64,000 bases of DNA from Salipiger thiooxidans (GCF_900102075.1 NZ_FNAV01000011.1:124001-188000); one strand, 5' to 3'. Positions 19,108 to 27,361 are shown, counted from the first letter of the stretch. Program-made: numbers and translations. Notes: a model not told the origin generated them from the letters alone.

Positions 19108-19136
19108 AAAAGGCCGCCCCAAGGGGCGGCCTTTTT
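19108..19136. terminator. Bidirectional intrinsic terminator between tig and the XRE gene
   Basis: AAGGCCGCCCC, a short AA loop and GGGGCGGCCTT, flanked by AAAA on one side and a T5 run on the other. It serves tig on the plus strand and the convergent regulator on the minus strand. Confidence 0.9.
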
Positions 19137-19160
19137 GCTTGGCTCAGAGGCGGCGGGCGG

Positions 19161-19496
19161 TCACTCCGCGGCCATGGCCCTCAACAGGTCGATGATGGCG
19201 CTGCGGCGCTCTGCAGAGAGCGAGCGGAGCAGCATGGCGACGGTGCGCGTGTCGCGCAGGAGAAGTTCGTCGTCGGTGCCGATATCAGTCTGTTCGTCAA
19301 AGAATGCCTCGAGCGGTAGCGCAAGCACACGGGCGATCTCGCACAGATGGGTCGCGGGGATCCGCCCGCCGCCTGTCTCGTACCGATAGATCTGCTGGGT
19401 GTGTGCCCCGATCTTGTTCGCCAGTTCCGACTGGGTGAGCCCTGCGGCTTGCCTATGCTGGCGAACTCGTGCTGCGATGCGTTGTTCCAACGTCAC
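19161..19496 (-). CDS. XRE-family helix-turn-helix regulator
   Basis: DNA-binding protein of 111 aa. An N-terminal Cro/C1-type HTH spans about 6-62 (RQHRQAAGLTQSELANKIGA followed by HTQQIYRYETG). The C-terminal 45 residues are helical and acidic/leucine-rich (LLRSLSAERRSAIIDLLRAM), probably for dimerisation. The start is GTG at 19496 with AGGG upstream. It is monocistronic, convergent with tig. Similar short XRE proteins are common near core genes in roseobacters; the target is unknown. Confidence 0.82.
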   Translation of the reverse strand: MTLEQRIAARVRQHRQAAGLTQSELANKIGAHTQQIYRYETGGGRIPATHLCEIARVLALPLEAFFDEQTDIGTDDELLLRDTRTVAMLLRSLSAERRSAIIDLLRAMAAE

Positions 19497-19743
19497 GTCT
19501 TTTTCTGCCCTTTCTACTTGCTGCCCGGAAACCGCGTCCGGTGTCGGACCGGGGGGAGGTGCACGCTGTCACGACGGGGAGCAAGTTTTAGATGTAATCC
19601 TGTTTAATTCTTAGTTTTTTGGTGACGGAGTTCGATCAGGAAAGAGAACATTCGGCACATTCAGGAGCGAATAATTGCCGAAACAAACCGTACGCGATTC
19701 TATTTTTTGCTGTAAGTCTCGCAAAACGGGAGTGGGTGCATAA
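19497..19743. other. Relatively AT-rich intergenic stretch with a stem
   Basis: Region between the XRE regulator start and the ribosomal-operon terminator. It is less GC-rich than its surroundings. TTCGGCA (19651-19657) can pair with TGCCGAA (19676-19682). No protein frame looks real. It must hold the regulator's promoter and could encode a small RNA, though I cannot show this. Confidence 0.4.
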
Positions 19744-19779
19744 AAAAACCGCGCCGGGTTTGCCGGCGCGGTCTCTTTT
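19741..19779 (-). terminator. Intrinsic terminator of the rpsF-rpsR-rplI operon
   Basis: On the minus strand ACCGCGCCGG, a five-base loop and CCGGCGCGGT are followed by a T7 run, 47 bp after the rplI stop. Confidence 0.9.
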
Positions 19780-19818
19780 TTGGCATTGGCGTGACCGCCG
19801 CGATCAAGATCCCTGGGA

Positions 19819-20430
19819 TCAGTTCGCGCCGTCGTCGCCTTCCGGGGTGTCGACGATGTCGGCATCGTCGGAACCGGCTGCGCCGAGATCGTCGAACAGC
19901 TCGGAGATCTCGAATTCGGCCTGGGCCTCTTCCTCGGCAGCGAGTTCCTGGATCGACTTGCCCGACGCCTGCAGCTCTGCCTCTTCCGGCGAGCGGGCGA
20001 CGTTGATCGTGACCACGCACATCACTTCGGGGTGCAGGTGCACCTCGACGTCGTGCAGACCCAGTTCCTTGATCGGCTGGCGGATGATGACCTGCTTGCG
20101 GTCGATCGAGAAGCCTTCGGCGGTCGCGACATCGGCGGCGTCACGGGTGGTGACGGAGCCGTAGAGGTTGCCGCCATCCGATGCCGAGCGAATCACGACG
20201 AACTGCTGTCCGTCGAGCTTGTCGGCGAGGGCTTCGGCTTCCTGCTTGGTCTCGAGGTTACGGGCCTCGAGCTGAGCTTTCTGCGCTTCGAACTGGGCGA
20301 TGTTCTCTTTCGAGGCGGTCAGCGCCTTGCCCTGCAGGAGCAGGTAGTTGCGGGCGTAGCCGGCCTTGACGTCGACGACATCGCCCATCTGGCCGAGCTT
20401 GGCCACGCGCTCAAGAAGAATGACTTGCAT
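19819..20430 (-). CDS. rplI: 50S ribosomal protein L9 with acidic C-terminal tail
   Basis: Large-subunit protein L9 of 203 aa that binds 23S rRNA near the L1 stalk base. The N-terminal domain is canonical ([19 protein letters not shown] and [13 protein letters not shown]), followed by the connecting helix and C-terminal domain. Typical L9 is about 150 aa; here roughly 50 extra residues form an acidic, low-complexity tail with [11 protein letters not shown] and TPEGDDGAN. Last gene of the rpsF-rpsR-rplI operon, 12 bp after rpsR, and followed by a strong terminator. Confidence 0.96.
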   Translation of the reverse strand: MQVILLERVAKLGQMGDVVDVKAGYARNYLLLQGKALTASKENIAQFEAQKAQLEARNLETKQEAEALADKLDGQQFVVIRSASDGGNLYGSVTTRDAADVATAEGFSIDRKQVIIRQPIKELGLHDVEVHLHPEVMCVVTINVARSPEEAELQASGKSIQELAAEEEAQAEFEISELFDDLGAAGSDDADIVDTPEGDDGAN

Positions 20431-20442
20431 GTGCCTGTCTCC

Positions 20443-20670
20443 TTATTTCACGACGTAGGGGAGAAGGGCGAGGAAGCGGGCGCGCTTGATGGCGCGGGCC
20501 AGCTCACGCTGCTTCTTCGCGGACACTGCGGTGATGCGCGACGGAACGATCTTGCCACGCTCCGAGATGTAGCGCTGCAGCAGCTTCGTGTCCTTGTAGT
20601 CGATGGCAGGTGCATTGTCGCCCGAGAAGGGGCAGACCTTGCGGCGGCGGAAAAACGGTTTTGCAGCCAT
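20443..20670 (-). CDS. rpsR: 30S ribosomal protein S18
   Basis: Small-subunit protein S18, 75 aa, basic. Diagnostic motifs are [12 protein letters not shown] near the start and the C-terminal [15 protein letters not shown] followed by [14 protein letters not shown]. It binds 16S rRNA as a heterodimer with S6, whose gene lies 25 bp upstream in the same operon. Confidence 0.98.
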   Translation of the reverse strand: MAAKPFFRRRKVCPFSGDNAPAIDYKDTKLLQRYISERGKIVPSRITAVSAKKQRELARAIKRARFLALLPYVVK

Positions 20671-20695
20671 GGTTTAACTCCTCTTCTTCAGGTGA

Positions 20696-21052
20696 TTAGT
20701 TGCGGCGCTCGCGGCGGCCTTCGCGCTCGTCGCGCTTCTGCATCTGGACCGACGGACCTTCGGCGTGCTCTTCGACCTTGATGGTCAGGACGCGCATCAC
20801 GTCGTCATGCAGGCGCATCAGGCGCTCCATTTCCTGCACGGCTGCGGCGGGCGCATCGGTGCGCAGGAAGGCGTAGTGGCCCTTGCGGTTCTTGTTGATC
20901 TTGTAGGCCATGGTCTTCACGCCCCAGTACTCGGAATCGACGATCTTGCCGCCGTTGTCGGAGAGGACGGTGCCGAAATGTTCGACGAGGCCTTCGGCCT
21001 GCGCGTTGGACAGGTCCTGACGCGCGATGAAAACATGCTCGTAAAGCGGCAT
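20696..21052 (-). CDS. rpsF: 30S ribosomal protein S6
   Basis: Small-subunit protein S6, 118 aa, first gene of the rpsF-rpsR-rplI operon. It begins MPLYEHVFIARQDLSN and has the typical GVKTMAYKINKNRKGHY and a charged tail ending REGRRERRN. The ATG at 21052 has TGGAGC upstream; a longer in-frame extension upstream is non-conserved. S6 partners S18 on 16S rRNA, and the S6:S18 dimer autoregulates in many bacteria. Confidence 0.97.
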   Translation of the reverse strand: MPLYEHVFIARQDLSNAQAEGLVEHFGTVLSDNGGKIVDSEYWGVKTMAYKINKNRKGHYAFLRTDAPAAAVQEMERLMRLHDDVMRVLTIKVEEHAEGPSVQMQKRDEREGRRERRN

Positions 21053-21085
21053 GTGAGCTCCATTTCTGTCTGGGCGCATTTCATA

Positions 21086-21112
21086 GGACAGGCTCACCCT
21101 CCGCACCTGCCC
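21086..21112 (-). promoter_or_regulatory. Stem in the rpsF leader, candidate S6:S18 control element
   Basis: On the minus strand GGGCAGG and CCTGTCC pair (one G-U) around a 13-base loop, ending 34 bp before the rpsF start. S6:S18 autoregulatory leaders sit in this position, but I cannot confirm the consensus. Confidence 0.3.
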
Positions 21113-21756
21113 ACGAGAGACTGCGCGGTTGAAACGTTCACGCGAAGGGATGCGCCCATATACACCGATGAGCGGCAGGATCAAGCGCGAACGGCCGCGT
21201 CGGGCCGGGCCTTTGGTGCGGTGTCTGCGGGGGCGGGGCCTTGCCCGGAAGTCCGCCGCATGTCGCAGCATACCCGGCGGGATTGATGCCGAGGCTCGCG
21301 GCAGAAGATCAAGGGCAGAACGCCCGTGCCGCGACAGGAGCCGAGCGATGATTGGCGCCGCAGAGATCCACCAGACTGGCCTGCCAATGGGTCGGCCGCG
21401 GGGGCGCTGTGGCTGGGGGGGTGCTGATGACCGCTTCCGCCGGGGCGCGGGGCTCGTCATGGTGGCGATGGGACTCCGGCCCGCGCCTCGGACGGAGGAG
21501 GCGGGGCTCATGCGGGCGGGACTCTCGGTCTCCACGCTGATCGCCGGGCGCTGCAGTCCGACCTGCCTGCGCGCGGAGCGACGCCGACCCGGACGCCCGG
21601 CTGCGCGGAAATCTGCAAGACAAGTGTTCGTTTTCGAACAGTTTCTGTGGGGGGAGCGGCAGTTGCGGCAGCGCAGCAAACCGCCATCTATCCGTCATCG
21701 GCAGGCTCACTGGGATCCTGCCCGAACGACCCCTTTTCATCCTGACGGAGCCCGAC
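21113..21756. other. Long intergenic region with no supported gene
   Basis: About 640 bp between divergent rpsF and yceI. Several frames remain open because of high GC, but none begins with a good ribosome site or shows family-like sequence. Promoters for rpsF and yceI should lie at its two ends. I see no convincing RNA fold or repeat. Confidence 0.5.
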
Positions 21757-22332
21757 ATGAAATCGCTTCTTCTCGCCGGCCTGATCGCGGCCACTCCCCT
21801 CGCCGCAGTCGCAGCCCCCGAGAGCTACACGCTCGACAGCAGCCACAGCCAGATCGTCTTCTCCTACAACCACCTCGGTTTCTCGACCGGCTACGGCATG
21901 TTCTCGGGCTTCACGGGCGATATCTCGTTCGACGCCGAAGATCCGGCCGCGTCCTCCGTCGAGGTCTCCTTCCCGGTACGCTCGATGCTGACCGGCTGGG
22001 AAGCCCGCTTCGAGCACTTCATGAGCGACGATTTCTTCGGCGCCACCGATGACAGCGAGTTGGTGACCTTCACCTCGACCGGCATCGAAGTGACCGGCGA
22101 CGACACCGCGCTGATCACCGGCGACCTGACGCTGAACGGCGTGACCAAGGAAGTGGTGCTCGACACCGTCCTGACCAAGGCCGGCGAGCACCCGATGGAA
22201 GGCAAGCCGTGGCTCGGCTTCCACGCCACCACCACGCTGGTGCGTTCGGACTACGATCTCGGCATGTTCGCGCCCTACGTGAGCGACGAGGTCGAGGTCG
22301 AGATCTCGGTCGAGGCGATGAAGGCCGAGTGA
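21757..22332 (+). CDS. Periplasmic YceI-family lipocalin-like protein
   Basis: 191-aa exported protein. The signal peptide is MKSLLLAGLIAATPLAAVAA (residues 1-20). The mature part has the YceI pattern: YTLDSSHSQIVFSYNHLGFS, then FTGDISFDAEDP, and a later NGVTKEVVLDT. The family forms a beta-barrel binding isoprenoid lipids such as ubiquinone precursors; several members respond to osmotic or acid stress. A second YceI domain, fused to a cytochrome b561, is encoded at 45674-46873. Monocistronic, ending in a terminator. Confidence 0.93.
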   Translation: MKSLLLAGLIAATPLAAVAAPESYTLDSSHSQIVFSYNHLGFSTGYGMFSGFTGDISFDAEDPAASSVEVSFPVRSMLTGWEARFEHFMSDDFFGATDDSELVTFTSTGIEVTGDDTALITGDLTLNGVTKEVVLDTVLTKAGEHPMEGKPWLGFHATTTLVRSDYDLGMFAPYVSDEVEVEISVEAMKAE

Positions 22333-22403
22333 TCGGTCCTGTCCGTTCGCTTGTTTGACCGGGTGATGGTCCGACCGGCGGAATGATCGAGAACAGACTG
22401 CGG

Positions 22404-22435
22404 GACCCCCGGGGCGTATGCTTCGGGGGTCTTTT
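22404..22435 (+). terminator. Intrinsic terminator after yceI
   Basis: GACCCCCG and CGGGGGTC form an 8-bp stem with a 12-base loop, followed by TTTT. Confidence 0.85.
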
Positions 22436-22470
22436 CGTGTTTGGCGTCGGGCTTTGTTGGAGGGGCGAGA

Positions 22471-22533
22471 GGGGGCGCTGCCCCCTCGGCGCGTGCCGCG
22501 CCTCACCCCCGGAGTTTATCTGGCAAGATGAAG
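22471..22533 (+). repeat. Dispersed intergenic repeat, copy A (full composite form)
   Basis: Three parts in order: palindrome GGGGGCGCTGCCCCC (22471-22485), a small stem GGCGCG/CGCGCC (22488-22502), and the core CCGGAGTTTATCTGGCAAGA continuing TGAAG (to 22533). The same composite recurs reversed at 43808-43873, and the core alone at three other places. Confidence 0.85.
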
Positions 22534-22633
22534 GAGCGGGGTTGCGAGGGGTGAGGGGCCGGGATGCGGGAGAGGGCGCTGGCGGGATCGCCAGGGGGGG
22601 AAGGTCCGAGGGGGGATGTGGCCGGGTGCGGGC

Positions 22634-23305
22634 TCAGGTCCGGGTGGCGGTGTAGTCGCCCAGGCGCTTTCCGGGTTCGTCCACGAAGAGGCCGGGCAGC
22701 GGGGCGAGGGCGGTGATGCGGTCGAGGCGGAGCGTGGTGAAGTCGCCTTGGGTCTCATTCCAGGCGGTGCAGGTCCAGATCCGGCCCCAGTAATCCAGCG
22801 CGAGCGGCCGCAGGTCCTGTGGCGCGGGCGTGTCGCGCAGGGTGACGCGGAGCTTCTGGCGGGCGCGGATGGCGGCGCGCACCGCCGGCATGTGGCGGAA
22901 GCCCTGCGCGGCCTCGTGGAACGGGTAGGCGGCGAAGCCGAAGCTGCCGGGCTCTGCGGTGCCGTCCTCGGGCAGGAGCGCGTCGATCTTGCGCGACAGC
23001 GAGCGCGCCGCCTCGGCCAGTTCCGGCAGGTCGCCGGCGCCGGCGCCCACCGCAGCGAGGCCGAGGTGCAGCACCTCGAGCTCGGTCTCGGTCAGGTTCA
23101 GCGGCGGCAGGGTGAGGCTGGCGCGGGCGGCGTATCCGCGGCCGCGGGTGCCCTCGATGGCGATGCCCGAGGCGGCGAGCGTGTCCATGTCGCGGTAGAT
23201 CGTCCGCTGCGAGACGCCGAGCTCGGCAGCCAGCGCCTCGGCGGTGTGCACGCCGCCATCCTTGAGGCGGGTCATCAGGGCATAGAGGCGGTCGGTCTTC
23301 TTCAT
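22634..23305 (-). CDS. YafY-type HTH/WYL transcriptional regulator
   Basis: Regulator of 223 aa: an N-terminal HTH_11 (RLYALMTRLKDGGVHTAEAL then SQRTIYRDMDTLAASG) and a C-terminal WYL-like effector domain (RPLALDYWGRIWTCTAWNE). This is the YafY/PafC organisation; WYL domains sense nucleic acid or small ligands. It is divergent from tatA with 208 bp between, which holds an inverted repeat TGACA-N6-TGTCA likely bound by it. The target gene is not obvious; autoregulation is likely. Confidence 0.87.
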   Translation of the reverse strand: MKKTDRLYALMTRLKDGGVHTAEALAAELGVSQRTIYRDMDTLAASGIAIEGTRGRGYAARASLTLPPLNLTETELEVLHLGLAAVGAGAGDLPELAEAARSLSRKIDALLPEDGTAEPGSFGFAAYPFHEAAQGFRHMPAVRAAIRARQKLRVTLRDTPAPQDLRPLALDYWGRIWTCTAWNETQGDFTTLRLDRITALAPLPGLFVDEPGKRLGDYTATRT

Positions 23306-23358
23306 GCGATTCGTCGGGCTGGGGCTGGGTGCGTCGGGGAGCGATGAGTTTGAACAAC

Positions 23359-23374
23359 TGACAGGTTTTTGTCA
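23359..23374. promoter_or_regulatory. Inverted repeat TGACA-N6-TGTCA, probable YafY operator
   Basis: Two perfect 5-bp half-sites, 54 bp before the regulator's start codon. The right half overlaps a TTGACA read on the minus strand that could be the -35 box of the regulator gene, so binding would repress it. Confidence 0.45.
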
Positions 23375-23513
23375 AAGAGCGCGGCGAATTCCGTGTGGCG
23401 ATGCGGGCGCGGTGGGCTTTCCCGCTTCCTGTGGCGCAAGCGCCGTTCTAGAGATCGGACAGAATTGATGCACGGGCGCCGGAGCAGGTGGCCCGCGACA
23501 GGAGACTAGAGAC

Positions 23514-23732
23514 ATGCTCAACAACATCGGCCTTCCCGGCCTTCTTCTCATCGCCATCGTTGTTCTGGTGCTGTTCGGCCGCGGCAAGATTTCCAACCTC
23601 ATGGGCGAGGTCGGCAAGGGCATCACCGCCTTCAAGAAGGGCGTGAACGACGGCCAGAAGGAGCTCGAGGACGAAAAGGCGGACAGCGCCAAGGACGTCA
23701 CCCCGGCCGAGACCGAAAAAGACAAGGTGTAA
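23514..23732 (+). CDS. tatA: Sec-independent translocase subunit TatA
   Basis: 72-aa pore-forming subunit of the Tat system, which exports folded proteins. One N-terminal TM helix (residues 5-20) is followed by the FG hinge at 21-22, an amphipathic helix ([20 protein letters not shown]) and an acidic soluble tail. A ribosome site AGGAG precedes. First of tatABC, 6 bp before tatB. Confidence 0.96.
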   Translation: MLNNIGLPGLLLIAIVVLVLFGRGKISNLMGEVGKGITAFKKGVNDGQKELEDEKADSAKDVTPAETEKDKV

Positions 23733-23738
23733 GCCCAC

Positions 23739-24221
23739 ATGCTGGATCTGGGATGGTCCGAGCTGCTGGTCATCGGAATCGTGGCGCTGATCGTGGTCGG
23801 GCCGAAGGACCTGCCCGTGCTCTTCCGCAATGTCGGACGGTTCATGGGCAAGGCGCGCGGGATGGCCCGCGAGTTCACCCGCGCCATGAACGATGCCGCC
23901 GACGAGAGCGGAGTGCGGGACGTGGCCAAGACCTTCAAGACCGCGACGAACCCGCTGGGCTCGGCGATGGACGGGGTTCGGGACGCGGCGCGCACCATGA
24001 CCGACCCCGCGCCCGCGAAGAAGACCACGTCGCTCAAGGAAGACCCCGCCGCGCTCGATCCCGAGCGTGAGGAGGCCAAGAAGCGCATCGAGGCCAGTGC
24101 GGCGCGGACTGCCGCCGACCGGCAGCGGCGCGATGCCGAGGCCGCCATGAAGCGCGCCGAGGAAGCCGCCGCCAAGGCCGAGGAGATGGAAGCGGCGCTC
24201 AAGAAAGACGGTGAGGCATGA
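23739..24221 (+). CDS. tatB: Sec-independent translocase subunit TatB
   Basis: 160-aa substrate-receptor partner of TatC. The N-terminus MLDLGWSELLVIGIVALIVV and GPKDLPVLFRNVGRFMG is the TatB signature, with a glutamate at residue 8. The C-terminal half is a long charged, alanine-rich coiled coil (KRAEEAAAKAEEMEAAL). It overlaps tatC by 4 nt (ATGA). Confidence 0.96.
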   Translation: MLDLGWSELLVIGIVALIVVGPKDLPVLFRNVGRFMGKARGMAREFTRAMNDAADESGVRDVAKTFKTATNPLGSAMDGVRDAARTMTDPAPAKKTTSLKEDPAALDPEREEAKKRIEASAARTAADRQRRDAEAAMKRAEEAAAKAEEMEAALKKDGEA

Positions 24222-25168
24222 GCCACGCAGACCATGACGAGATCGAAGACAGCTCGGCGCCGCTGATCGAGCACCTGGCGGAGCTGCGCACGCGGCTCAT
24301 CCGCTCGGTGATCGCGTTCATCATCGGGATCTGTCTCGCCTTCACCGTGGCCGAGCCGATCCTGCAGTTCCTGCTGGGACCGATCGAGGAAACGCTGCGC
24401 AATCTTGGCGATCCGTCGCCCACGATGCAGTACACCAGCCCCCAGGAATACCTGTTCACGCTGTTCCGCATCTCGATGGTGTTCGGCTTCGGGCTGGCCT
24501 TCCCGGTGATCTCCTACCAGCTCTGGCGCTTCGTGGCGCCGGGGCTCTACAAGTCCGAGAAGGGCGCGTTCCTGCCGTTCCTTGTCGCCTCGCCGGTCAT
24601 GTTCCTGCTGGGCGCGAGCTTTGCGCATTTCGTGGTGACGCCGCTGGCGATGGCCTTCTTCTTGGGCTTCGCGGACGTGTCGTCGATTTTTGCCAACCTG
24701 CTCTCGACCGCGGCCGACCGGGTGAGCGACGGCGTGGCGGGCGTGCCCGCAGCCGAGCCCGCGATGGTGCCCGAGACCACGGAAGGCATCCGCATCACCT
24801 TCTTCGGCAAGGTGAACGAGAGCCTCGACATCACGCTGAAGTTCATCATCGCCTTCGGGCTCTGCTTCCAGCTGCCGGTGCTGCTGACCCTGATGGGCAA
24901 GGCCGGTCTGGTGTCGGCCGCCGGTCTCGGCAGCGTGCGCAAGTATGCGGTCGTGGCAATCCTTGTGCTGGCCGCGCTGGTGACGCCGCCGGACGTGACC
25001 ACGCAGGTCATCCTGTTCACGGTGGTCTACGGGCTCTACGAGATCTCGATCTTCCTCGTCCGCATGGTCGAGAGGAAGCGCGAGAAGGAGCTGCGGGCAC
25101 AGGGTCTGTGGTTCGACGAAGATGAAGAAGACGCCGCAGAGGACGGCGAGGGCAAGGAAAAGACGTGA
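24218..25168 (+). CDS. tatC: Sec-independent translocase subunit TatC, with extended loop
   Basis: Polytopic core of the Tat receptor, 316 aa, six TM helices; it recognises twin-arginine signals. Conserved stretches include PLIEHLAELRTRLI at the start and YQLWRFVAPGLYKSEK. It is about 55 residues longer than the E. coli protein, mainly from an acidic/proline insertion near 152-195 (with GVAGVPAAEPAMVPETTEG) in the loop before TM5, and a charged C-terminal tail. It overlaps the next gene by GTGA. Confidence 0.96.
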   Translation: MSHADHDEIEDSSAPLIEHLAELRTRLIRSVIAFIIGICLAFTVAEPILQFLLGPIEETLRNLGDPSPTMQYTSPQEYLFTLFRISMVFGFGLAFPVISYQLWRFVAPGLYKSEKGAFLPFLVASPVMFLLGASFAHFVVTPLAMAFFLGFADVSSIFANLLSTAADRVSDGVAGVPAAEPAMVPETTEGIRITFFGKVNESLDITLKFIIAFGLCFQLPVLLTLMGKAGLVSAAGLGSVRKYAVVAILVLAALVTPPDVTTQVILFTVVYGLYEISIFLVRMVERKREKELRAQGLWFDEDEEDAAEDGEGKEKT

Positions 25169-26004
25169 CCGAAGACCAACTTGAACGGATCGCGGCGGCG
25201 CTGGAGCGTATGGCTCCGGCGCCGCTCGCCGCACCTGATTTCGACGCTGCCGAGGCCTTTGTCTGGCACGTCGACCCGGACCGGCTCGAGCCGGTGGCCA
25301 AGGTGAACCGGGTGCCGCTGCCGCTGCTGGTGGGCATCGACCGCACCCGCGACACGCTGCTGGCCAACACGGAGCAGTTCGCCCGTGGCCTCGCGGCGAA
25401 CAACGCGCTGCTCTGGGGCGCGCGCGGCATGGGCAAGTCGAGCCTCGTGAAGGCGGTCTGTGCCGAGGTGCGGGCCCGGGGGCAGGACCTGAAGCTGGTG
25501 GAGCTGCAGCGCGAGGATCTCGGCTCCGTGGCGCGGCTGCTGAACCTGCTGCGGGCGTCCGACCGGCGCTTCGTGCTGTTCTGCGACGACCTGTCGTTCA
25601 GCCACGACGACCAGCATTACAAGAGCCTCAAGGCGGTGCTGGACGGCGGCATCGAGGGGCGCCCTGACAACGTCCTGTTCTACGCGACCTCGAACCGGCG
25701 TCACCTGATGCCGCGGGACATGATCGAGAACGAGCGCAGCTCGGCGATCAACCCGTCCGAGGCAGTCGAGGAGAAGGTCTCGCTGTCTGACCGCTTCGGC
25801 CTCTGGCTCGGTTTCCACCCGTGCTCGCAGGACGAGTATCTCGAGATGATCCGCGGCTATTGTTCGGCGCACGGGGTCGAGGTCGAGGAAGAGGTGCTGC
25901 GGGCCGAGGCTATCGAATGGCAGGCGACGCGCGGCGCGCGGTCGGGCCGGGTGGCGTGGCAGTTCTTCACCGACCTCGCGGGCCGCAAGGGCGTGGCGAT
26001 CTGA
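25165..26004 (+). CDS. DUF815 AAA-type ATPase
   Basis: P-loop ATPase of 279 aa in the DUF815 family. Walker A is WGARGMGKSSL (84-94), Walker B-like FCDDLSF, followed by a sensor segment YATSNRRHLMPRD. Function of the family is not established. The GTG start (25165) overlaps the tatC stop, so it is translationally coupled to tatABC, though a role in Tat export is unproven. A terminator follows. Confidence 0.85.
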   Translation: MTEDQLERIAAALERMAPAPLAAPDFDAAEAFVWHVDPDRLEPVAKVNRVPLPLLVGIDRTRDTLLANTEQFARGLAANNALLWGARGMGKSSLVKAVCAEVRARGQDLKLVELQREDLGSVARLLNLLRASDRRFVLFCDDLSFSHDDQHYKSLKAVLDGGIEGRPDNVLFYATSNRRHLMPRDMIENERSSAINPSEAVEEKVSLSDRFGLWLGFHPCSQDEYLEMIRGYCSAHGVEVEEEVLRAEAIEWQATRGARSGRVAWQFFTDLAGRKGVAI

Positions 26005-26070
26005 GCCACGCGTCGGCCGTGGTCCTGGCCTTGTCGGGACCATCCAGAATCAGGATCGCGGGAAAAGAAG

Positions 26071-26098
26071 AAAGGCGGGGTGATGTGCCCCGCCTTTT
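26071..26098. terminator. Bidirectional intrinsic terminator
   Basis: AAAGGCGGGG, loop TGATGTG, CCCCGCCTTTT. It lies between the convergent DUF815 and nlpD-like genes and can act for both. Confidence 0.85.
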
Positions 26099-26143
26099 CC
26101 CGTTTCCGGTCTGTGCGATGCCTTCGGACCCGCAGGCCAGGGC

Positions 26144-27361
26144 TCAGCGCAGGTAGCTCATCGGATCGACGCTGTCGAAGCCCTTGCGCACCTCGAAGTG
26201 CAGGAAGCTCGGGTCGCCGGAGCGGACCTTGCCGATGGTCTGGCCACGGCTGACCGACGAGCCTTTCTCGACCGTCAGGTTGTCGACGTGGGTGTAGATC
26301 GACAGCACGTCGTCGGCGTGACGGACAACCACGATACGCACATTGTCGGTGTTGGTGGTGATCGCCGCGACCGTGCCGCTCTCGGCGGCCTTGACCGGGG
26401 TACCGGCCGGGGCCGAGATGTCGATGCCGTCGTTCTTGCCCTTGGAATACTCGCGGATGATGGCGCCGTTGACCGGCATCGCCATGCGCGCATTCGAGCT
26501 GGCGCTCGCGGCGGCCTGCTTCTGGCCGATGTCGGCCACCGGGGCGGCGGCGGTCGCGGAGGCGGCCTTGGCCTGGGTCTCGGCAACCGAAGGCTGGTTC
26601 TGCGGCAGCGGCTGCGTCGAGGACGGCGGCTGCGGCGTGGGCGAGCCGGCACCGGGCGCGGTGGTCGCAGCGGCCGAGGTCGTGACCGGGCGGCTTGTGG
26701 TGGCGGTCCTGTCGACCACCGGTATCAGCAGGTACTGGCCTTCGCGCACGGTGAAGTTGCTGTCGAGCGCGTTCCAGTCCGCCAGCGAGCGCGGCGTCAC
26801 GTTGTAGAGCCGTGCGATCGTGTAGGCGGTCTCGCCGCGGGTCACCTGGTGGCGGATCGGCTCGACGCCGCTCGAGCCCGTCGAGGCGGCAGGCGCGGGC
26901 GAGGCCGGGGCACGGTCGATGGCCGAGCTTGCCAGCGTGGTGATGTCGACCTGTCCCGCGGGCTGGATCGGGCCGGTGGCCACGGCGCCGGTGGAGGGCG
27001 AGGGCTCGGACACGCGCCGGGGCAGGGCGATGATCTCGCCGTCGCGCAGCTGGTCGTCCGGCTGGATGCCGTTGTAGCGCGCCAGCTCGCCTGCGGGCAG
27101 GTTGATGCGGGTGGCGACGTCGCTCAGCGTGTCGCCCCGGCGGGCCACGGCCACCTGGTAATTCGGGTAGGAGATGATGCCCCGACTATCGGCGGCGGGC
27201 CGGTCCTCGACCGCAGTCAGCGCCGCCTGGCTGGTGTCGACCGGACCGCCCATGCGCCCGCGCATGTCGTAGTCGAGCGGCCCCGAGCAGGCGCCGAGCG
27301 CCGCCAGTAGGGCGATGGGCGCGCCAAGGCGCAGGGGGAGCGGGCGGAATGTGCTGTCCAT
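26144..27361 (-). CDS. nlpD: NlpD-like LysM/LytM lipoprotein, amidase activator
   Basis: Outer-membrane or periplasmic lipoprotein of 405 aa. Lipobox L22-G-A-C25; two LysM peptidoglycan-binding domains near 66-113 and 168-215; a proline/threonine-rich linker; and a C-terminal M23/LytM domain. The zinc ligands are degenerate: HxxxD is replaced around NDGIDIS and HxH by FLHFE, as in E. coli NlpD/EnvC, which activate amidases rather than cut themselves. It is last in surE-pcm-nlpD, a classic cluster. Confidence 0.88.
   Translation of the reverse strand: MDSTFRPLPLRLGAPIALLAALGACSGPLDYDMRGRMGGPVDTSQAALTAVEDRPAADSRGIISYPNYQVAVARRGDTLSDVATRINLPAGELARYNGIQPDDQLRDGEIIALPRRVSEPSPSTGAVATGPIQPAGQVDITTLASSAIDRAPASPAPAASTGSSGVEPIRHQVTRGETAYTIARLYNVTPRSLADWNALDSNFTVREGQYLLIPVVDRTATTSRPVTTSAAATTAPGAGSPTPQPPSSTQPLPQNQPSVAETQAKAASATAAAPVADIGQKQAAASASSNARMAMPVNGAIIREYSKGKNDGIDISAPAGTPVKAAESGTVAAITTNTDNVRIVVVRHADDVLSIYTHVDNLTVEKGSSVSRGQTIGKVRSGDPSFLHFEVRKGFDSVDPMSYLR

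Noticed and set aside
21129-22052. 307-codon plus-strand frame before and over yceI
   Set aside because: Overlaps yceI in another frame; the yceI frame has a signal peptide and family motifs.
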